A stretch of 49,402 bases of DNA from assembly GCA_031269465.1 (NCBI GenBank), contig JAISZB010000357.1, forward strand, positions 1 through 49,402, in the 5' to 3' direction. Shown piece after piece: positions 44,673 through 49,402 of the stretch. The position numbers and the translations under genes are program-made. The notes beneath the pieces are model-generated. The model had not been told where the DNA came from. It did not search any database and was given only the letters and a program-made list of their open reading frames with translations. Position 1 is the stretch's first letter; every line of letters begins with the position of its first letter. This stretch comes from Clostridiales bacterium (GTDB lineage Bacteria > Bacillota > Clostridia > Lachnospirales > WQUN01).

Positions 44673-46112
44673 CTACATTTGGCCGCGATTCGACACGGCT
44701 CCGCTAGAGTACCGCTTCATGATATCACGATTTAGATCGACAGGGGGAGAGGCGCCTTCCGGAAGGCGGCACACATAGCTTTTTCCTGAAAGGCGCGATA
44801 TATGCTCTGCCTTCGCCTTCTCCACAAGAGCCGGGTCGGCCAGGAGGTCGACGCCCGTAAGAGCGATTAGCTTTGCTGCGGTCTCCATGCTTTTCAAGCC
44901 GATTGAATTCCCCGCAAAATACGCGACGCACCAGTTGTGCCATCCTGTATTATTCGGCGCAAGCGCGACGCAAGCGGTTGCAAACGGGGCGTTCCAGCTG
45001 TATTCGGTAATGTCCGTGACCGGCGTGAACCCGCCGCCAAGCGGCTCCAATCCGGATGGAAGGCCGGTTTGGGCGACGCCTAGCGCTCTTTGGACTTCTC
45101 TTGCTTTTTGCTGTTCATCTTGGGTGAAGACGGGAGGCCCTATTTTCTGAAAATTTTTGTGCATGCACTCTGAAAGCGTCTCATTAGGGATTTTGTTGTT
45201 TGTCGCCGCCAGTATCTCCGCTCTTACTTCCGTATCAGTCATAAGAGCCGCGCCTGCGGCGCAGTTTGATATTCTTCTCATGGCTTCCGAGGCTTGATCC
45301 GCTTCGGCGAAGCGGCCGACGTACCATATGGTCGCCCTGTCCGCGACTACAGACGGGAACTCAGGGCCTGCATCCGAGAAGGTGTAGTTGAAGGTGCTTG
45401 CGGCATAAGGCGGATTTCCGGGATAAATATGCTCCCTCAGAAACTCCGTCGCCTGGCCTTGAAGCATGGCTGCATCCAGTGCGCTCCTTCCTTCCCAGGG
45501 AGAGTTGCCGTGGGCCGCTTTTCCGGTGTAATGGTACTTTACGCTGAAATATGCCGGGCATTCTACGTAGTTTGACATGTTGAGCCATGAAGGGTGCCAA
45601 TCAAGAATGGCGTCGTAGCCGCTTAAAAGGCCTGCCTTCGCGAGAAAGGGCTTTCCTAGGCAGAGTTCCTCCGCCGGAGCGCCTATTGCTTTTATGGTTC
45701 CCGGAAGGGCGTATTTTTCAAGCGCGCTCTTGAGGATGGCCGCCGCGAAAGCTCCTCCTGCTCCCAGCAGATTGTGGCCGCATCCGTGGCCCGGTCCGCC
45801 TTCTTGAAGGGGATGCTTCTCGGTGCGGCTTGCGTCCTGAGAAAGACCGGGAAGCGCGTCGTACTCGCAGTTTATGCCGATGACTGGGCTGCCGCTTCCA
45901 TACTGAGCGATAAAAGCCGTAGGCATTCCGCCTACGCAGGCTTCCACTTTAAAGCCGTGCCGACGAAGAAGCCTCTGCAATTCGGCAGACGATTCATGCT
46001 CCTGCATGGATAGCTCCGGATGCGCCCAGATGCGTTTGGCAGCCTCAAAAAAATCTCTTTTCGATGATGACGCCCAGTCGGATGCGTATAATTTCATTTC
46101 TTCTATATTCAT
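44673..46112 (-). CDS. M20-family amidohydrolase (AbgB-like)
   Basis: A 479-residue zinc peptidase/amidohydrolase of the M20 family, closest in layout to p-aminobenzoyl-glutamate hydrolase subunit B. Metal and catalytic motifs: GINCEYDALPGLSQ, GPGHGCGHNLLGAGG, IGAPAEELCLGKPF, and the lid domain YTGKAAHGNSPWEGRSALDA. It should release an acyl or aryl group from an N-acyl amino acid or dipeptide in the cytosol. Start ATG 46112 has a GAGG site; ATG 46127, overlapping the upstream stop, is possible. Cotranscribed with the YtcJ-like gene upstream. Confidence 0.88.
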   Translation of the reverse strand: MNIEEMKLYASDWASSSKRDFFEAAKRIWAHPELSMQEHESSAELQRLLRRHGFKVEACVGGMPTAFIAQYGSGSPVIGINCEYDALPGLSQDASRTEKHPLQEGGPGHGCGHNLLGAGGAFAAAILKSALEKYALPGTIKAIGAPAEELCLGKPFLAKAGLLSGYDAILDWHPSWLNMSNYVECPAYFSVKYHYTGKAAHGNSPWEGRSALDAAMLQGQATEFLREHIYPGNPPYAASTFNYTFSDAGPEFPSVVADRATIWYVGRFAEADQASEAMRRISNCAAGAALMTDTEVRAEILAATNNKIPNETLSECMHKNFQKIGPPVFTQDEQQKAREVQRALGVAQTGLPSGLEPLGGGFTPVTDITEYSWNAPFATACVALAPNNTGWHNWCVAYFAGNSIGLKSMETAAKLIALTGVDLLADPALVEKAKAEHISRLSGKSYVCRLPEGASPPVDLNRDIMKRYSSGAVSNRGQM

Positions 46113-46123
46113 GTCATGATTCC

Positions 46124-47719
46124 TCATATATTCTCAAAGACAGTTTTTCCTCCGAGAATTGTACGCGTGGCTTTAATCTCCAAAATTCTTTCAGGCTCGC
46201 CGCCCATGCTCAGCGGGTCGCCGTCAAGCATAGCAATGTCTGCCAGCTTTCCGGGAGAAAGCGTACCTTTTTCACGCTCTTCCCCAGTTAGGAATGCTCC
46301 GGCTGCAGTGTAAGCGAAGAGCGCTTCATAGATGCCTGCCGACTGCTCCCGGCCGCATTCTATGCCGTCTGCAGTTTTTCTCGTAATGGCTGAATAAATT
46401 ATTGGAAAGGGATTGGCGCTTGTTACCGGAGCATCCGAACCGATTGCCGCAAGCGTTCCCATATCCAGCATTGATTTCAATGGAATTTCCTTACTCACGC
46501 GCTCCAGCCCATAGTTTCTAAGATGAGTTTTTCCGAAATAATAGATGAATCCGGGGTTTAGCGTTGCGGCTGCGCCAAGTCCTCGAAGTTCTTCAAGAAG
46601 CGGAGGGAAGCAGAAGGACGCATGCTCTATGCGAAGAGGAAGTCTCTGCGCCGGGAGTTTTTCCAGAGCCTTGCGGTATGCTTTCAGGAGCATGCCGATT
46701 GCGATATCTCCGATTGCATGCGCGCAAACCTGATGTCCTCGGGAGTGCGCTTGCCATGTCAGGTCATCAAGCTGATCCTGCGTGAAGTAGAGGAGTCCTG
46801 TCTTGCCGTCGTGAAGATTGGGTTCTGAAACCCTTGCCGTGCCAGAGCCGCCCCCTCCGTCCAGAATTATCTTGCGCCCTTGCAAGCGGAGCATTTCATC
46901 CCCCAGCGGGGCAGGAAGATTTGTGGAAGCAAAGTTGCTGTAATGCGGTTCGTCTAGATATACGGCAAGTCGAACGCTCTGCTCCCGCCTCTTCACTATC
47001 AGATCCAAAAGATTGAATGCGTAAGGGATGCCAATCATCCCCATTTCAGAGGTGCTTGTGATGCCGTAAGAGTTTAGGATCCTGCTGTTTTCTCCAAACA
47101 TTCGAACCAGGCGTTCTGTAGACGGAAGAGGTATTTTGGCTTTGAACATGAAGGAAGCGGCATCTAAGAGTCGTCCCGTAAGCTTGCCGCCGGATTTTGC
47201 AAACTCTCCGCCCTGCGGATTCGGCGTGCTTTCACTGAAGCCGGCGAGTCTAAAGGCCATGGAATTCGCGATGCCTGCATGCAGGCAAGCACGCGCGCAG
47301 TAGAGAGGGTGATCCGGCACGGCTTGATCCATCTCCTCGATTGTCGGCTCCCGCCCCTGAGCGAAAAGCCCTTCGTCATATCCGAAACCCTCCACCCACT
47401 CGCCTCTCGGCGTCTTTGATGCGCGAACTCGGAGAGCTGCGAAGAATTCCGAAAGAGATCGTACGCCTGACAAGTCAACAAGCTCGAGGCATGCGCCGCT
47501 ATAAATCGGATGCGCGTGGCTGTCGTTGAACCCAGGCAGCGCAGTCTGGCCATTGGCGTGTATAACAGTTGTTTCAGGGCCTTCAAGAGTGTCAAAGTCT
47601 TTTTCTGCGCCGACGCCGATGATTCTGCCGAAAGAAGCGGCAAGGGCTGAAGCTTTTTCAAGCCTTTTATCCATCGTGAGAATATTCGCATTTTTGATAA
47701 TCAAGTCTGCGTGAAACAT
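46124..47719 (-). CDS. YtcJ-like metal-dependent amidohydrolase, second paralogue
   Basis: A 531-residue amidohydrolase-superfamily protein. The metal motif HxH is in LPGFNDSHAHPIYSG; CAHAIGDIAIGMLL, LRIEHASFCFPP and AIGSDAPVTSANPF supply further metal and catalytic residues; the C-terminal beta domain reads GTLSPGKLADIAMLDGDPL. It is clearly paralogous to the protein encoded at 42078-43667 but too diverged for a recent duplication. Start ATG 47719 has a GGAGG site. It is the first gene of the minus-strand block, behind repeat copy 15. Confidence 0.87.
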   Translation of the reverse strand: MFHADLIIKNANILTMDKRLEKASALAASFGRIIGVGAEKDFDTLEGPETTVIHANGQTALPGFNDSHAHPIYSGACLELVDLSGVRSLSEFFAALRVRASKTPRGEWVEGFGYDEGLFAQGREPTIEEMDQAVPDHPLYCARACLHAGIANSMAFRLAGFSESTPNPQGGEFAKSGGKLTGRLLDAASFMFKAKIPLPSTERLVRMFGENSRILNSYGITSTSEMGMIGIPYAFNLLDLIVKRREQSVRLAVYLDEPHYSNFASTNLPAPLGDEMLRLQGRKIILDGGGGSGTARVSEPNLHDGKTGLLYFTQDQLDDLTWQAHSRGHQVCAHAIGDIAIGMLLKAYRKALEKLPAQRLPLRIEHASFCFPPLLEELRGLGAAATLNPGFIYYFGKTHLRNYGLERVSKEIPLKSMLDMGTLAAIGSDAPVTSANPFPIIYSAITRKTADGIECGREQSAGIYEALFAYTAAGAFLTGEEREKGTLSPGKLADIAMLDGDPLSMGGEPERILEIKATRTILGGKTVFENI

Positions 47720-47808
47720 GACGTCCTCCATGCTGTGGCGATGCAGCTGAATCTACTGATTTTGGAGATTAATTATACAATGAGACGCTGAGATTTGAAG
47801 CGCGTCAG

Positions 47809-47914
47809 TATATACCGCTTTTCATCAAATGTTCCTTTTTTGGAGCTTGATTATCCATTGAAGCCTGTATAATCAAGCTCCAAAAAAGGTAATTTTATAT
47901 GAAAAGCAGTATAT
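47809..47914. repeat. MITE-like repeat, short copy 15
   Basis: TATATACCGCTTTTCATC, TTTTTTGGAGCTTGATTATC, TATAATCAAGCTCCAAAAAA, ATGAAAAGCAGTATAT. The central GTGCGAAATGCC palindrome is cleanly absent, leaving a shorter hairpin with the same ends. Confidence 0.8.
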
Positions 47915-48345
47915 TTAGCCCATAGGCTGAATTTAAAGGAAAGAATAAAATATGCTAGCTTCGGGGTTCAATTAAAAAACCGGACAATTACGTCATAGAT
48001 AGACGTCATTGTCCGGTTAGCAACATATGTAAGTAAAATTTATTATTGAATCATACCAGATTGTTGATATATTGTCAATGGGCAAATTTCCTGCTTAGTC
48101 TTAATAGCTTGGATTTCGCATGCGAGAATGTTGCAAAGCAAGGAGGAAAATGAAGAATATTTTAAGCAGTATTTAAAAAATGAGTTGAGATATGTTAAAT
48201 ACCTCGTGTTTATAGACTGCGTTTAAATCATAATCCGTATAATTATAGCTCAAATAAACAAATTGGTTTGCAGGAAAGGGCCTTCGGGCGAGCACCGCGA
48301 GAGCGGCTTCAGGAGGCTTCTCAAGTCAGACGTCTGCATGCAAAG

Positions 48346-48471
48346 TATGTCGTTTTTCATCAAAAATTCTTTTTTGGAGATTGGCTGTCCGCTTTCACGA
48401 CTGATAGCGGCATTTCGCACTCGCTGTACAGTCAAGTCCTAAAATAGGCAGTTTAGTATGAAAATCAGCAC
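48346..48471. repeat. MITE-like repeat, copy 16
   Basis: TATGTCGTTTTTCATC, TTTTTTGGAGATTGGCTGTC, GATAGCGGCATTTCGCACTC, CTGTACAGTCAAGTCC, ATGAAAATCAGCACA. Confidence 0.75.
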
Positions 48472-48652
48472 ACAGCCCTTAACGGTTTTAGAACTCTTCA
48501 ATTGACAGTCAACTCCAGAATGGTTGCATTTGACCTCGCGCATCGGGTTCGTTGATGATATTTTGGAAATCTATCCTCGCCACGATGGATGGAGATATTG
48601 TATACTCACACCAAATTACGCGCTCCTGAATAGAATGGAGCATGTACGTAAT

Positions 48653-48788
48653 TATATTGATTTCCATATAAAATTACCTTTTTTGAAGCTTGATTATACA
48701 GCGAGTGCAAAATGCCGATTTCGGCATTTCGCACCATTCAATTGATAATCTTACTCCAAAAAAGGAACATTTGATGAAAATCGGTATA
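48653..48788. repeat. MITE-like repeat, copy 17
   Basis: TATATTGATTTCCATATAAA, TTTTTTGAAGCTTGATTATA, AAATGCCGATTTCGGCATTT, ATAATCTTACTCCAAAAAAG, ATGAAAATCGGTATA. Very close to copy 1, although about 43 kb away. Confidence 0.8.
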
Positions 48789-48850
48789 TCATGTAATGCT
48801 GGCGGCACTGCCTTAGAAATAGGGCATTTTAGTTGCGCGGAGGGATTGAA

Positions 48851-49402
48851 TTGAGTCAAGATATATATCCTTGCGAGTACCGCGAAGTTGATATGAGGCA
48901 GAGTTGCGGAAACTCACAAGACTACGGAGATATATGTAATTACTGCTGTCCGTGTTGCGCCGCCGCTCAGGGTTCCACTGGACCCGAAGGTCCGCAAGGT
49001 CCACAGGGAAATCAAGGGCCGGAGGGTCCGCCGGGACTGCAAGGCGCTCCGGGAGCAATAGGTCCTCAAGGGCCGCAGGGAGAGAAGGGTGATTCAGGTG
49101 CCGCAGGCCCTCAAGGGCCACCGGGTGTTTCGGGAGCCGCAGGACCTCAGGGGCCGCAGGGTCCGCCAGGAGAGAAAGGTGTTTCAGGAGCCACAGGCCC
49201 TCAGGGGGAGATGGGATCGGCGGGTCCAGAAGGTCCGCCGGGAGTTCCGGGAAGCAAAGGCCCTCAGGGATCGATAGGCCCTCAGGGACCAAAAGGATTG
49301 CCGGGAGCTCCGGGAAGCAAAGGCCCTCAGGGACCGATAGGCCCTCCGGGACCAAAAGGAATGCCGGGAGCTCCGGGAAGCAAAGGCCAGCAGGGACCGC
49401 GA
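48851..49402 (+). CDS. Collagen-like Gly-X-Y repeat protein, 5' part
   Basis: The frame from TTG 48851 (GGAGGG site 6 bases upstream) gives a Cys-rich head, [19 protein letters not shown] then [15 protein letters not shown], followed by uninterrupted Gly-X-Y triplets to the window end ([20 protein letters not shown] and the like, about 47 triplets). The gene runs past the window. No ATG is available before residue 15 (VDMRQ). No signal peptide is visible. Such proteins in spore formers often decorate the exosporium or spore surface, and the Cys head could cross-link or bind metal; that role is inference. The antisense frame is open only because of the repeats. Confidence 0.8.
   Translation, partial: MSQDIYPCEYREVDMRQSCGNSQDYGDICNYCCPCCAAAQGSTGPEGPQGPQGNQGPEGPPGLQGAPGAIGPQGPQGEKGDSGAAGPQGPPGVSGAAGPQGPQGPPGEKGVSGATGPQGEMGSAGPEGPPGVPGSKGPQGSIGPQGPKGLPGAPGSKGPQGPIGPPGPKGMPGAPGSKGQQGPR

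Larger units (their letters stand above)
47732..48838. other. Repeat-rich gene-free interval
   Basis: About 1.1 kb without a gene, holding three repeat copies and several fragments (TTTTGGAGATTAATTATACA at 47760-47779, GACAGTCAACTCCAGAA near 48504). A separate hairpin at 47978-48018, AACCGGACAAT paired with ATTGTCCGGTT around ACGTC...GACGT, has no T-run and differs from the repeat family. Confidence 0.45.

Noticed and set aside
5109..48788. Repeated palindromes as a possible CRISPR array
   Set aside because: Copies are scattered over 43 kb, with no regular spacers and no cas genes.
48813..49355. Minus-strand Leu/Pro/Glu-rich frame of 180 codons
   Set aside because: It is the antisense of the collagen Gly-X-Y repeats, which explain its periodicity.

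Overview
The window looks like a chromosomal stretch of an anaerobic, probably Clostridia-type Firmicute. A YtaF-type sporulation membrane protein, ferredoxin/flavodoxin redox genes, strong AGGAGG-like ribosome binding sites, frequent TTG starts and Tn4451-type mobile genes point that way; this is inference, since no rRNA or marker gene is present. No tRNA, rRNA or CRISPR array was seen.

Layout. (1) 1-4015: left-hand remnant of an integrative conjugative element. It holds broken helicase/methylase, primase and PcfM/DpnD-like genes and a recombinase scrap, around one intact gene, a fused HTH-HipA-like kinase under a palindromic promoter. (2) 4016-12420: a gene-free GC-rich stretch, then a minus-strand redox block (DUF362 lipoprotein, aldo/keto reductase, ferredoxin-flavodoxin protein, flavodoxin-like oxidoreductase, LysR regulator) and ytaF. 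(3) 12419-25262: a nested insertion. A palindromic MITE-like repeat is split by a group II intron, and the intron reverse transcriptase is split by a ~10.9-kb Tn4451-like mobilizable element. (4) 25263-34451: a 1310-residue beta-helix-like exported protein, an IstB scrap and a second HipBA pair. (5) 34452-47719: a minus-strand peptide/amide-utilisation block (dppABCDF-type transporter, class III aminotransferase, two YtcJ-like amidohydrolases, an M20 hydrolase and a NifI1/NifI2-like P-II pair). (6) 48851 to the end: start of a collagen-like protein.

The standout is the cargo of the mobile element: one apparent operon arsR-hgcA-hgcB-acr3-acr3-DUF6485. HgcA carries the NVWCAAGK corrinoid motif and a membrane C-terminus. 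HgcB carries two 4Fe-4S motifs and a terminal Cys pair. These are the hallmarks of the mercury-methylation proteins. The same element carries relaxase, oriT-like site, large serine recombinase, TnpW and TnpV, so the window suggests a mobilizable mercury-methylation/arsenite-efflux island under an ArsR-type regulator.

A family of at least 17 related palindromic repeats (about 90-210 bp, most about 135 bp; ends near TATACTGATTTTCAT / ATGAAAATCAGTATA) occupies intergenic gaps throughout the host DNA but is absent inside the mobile element, consistent with the element being a recent arrival.
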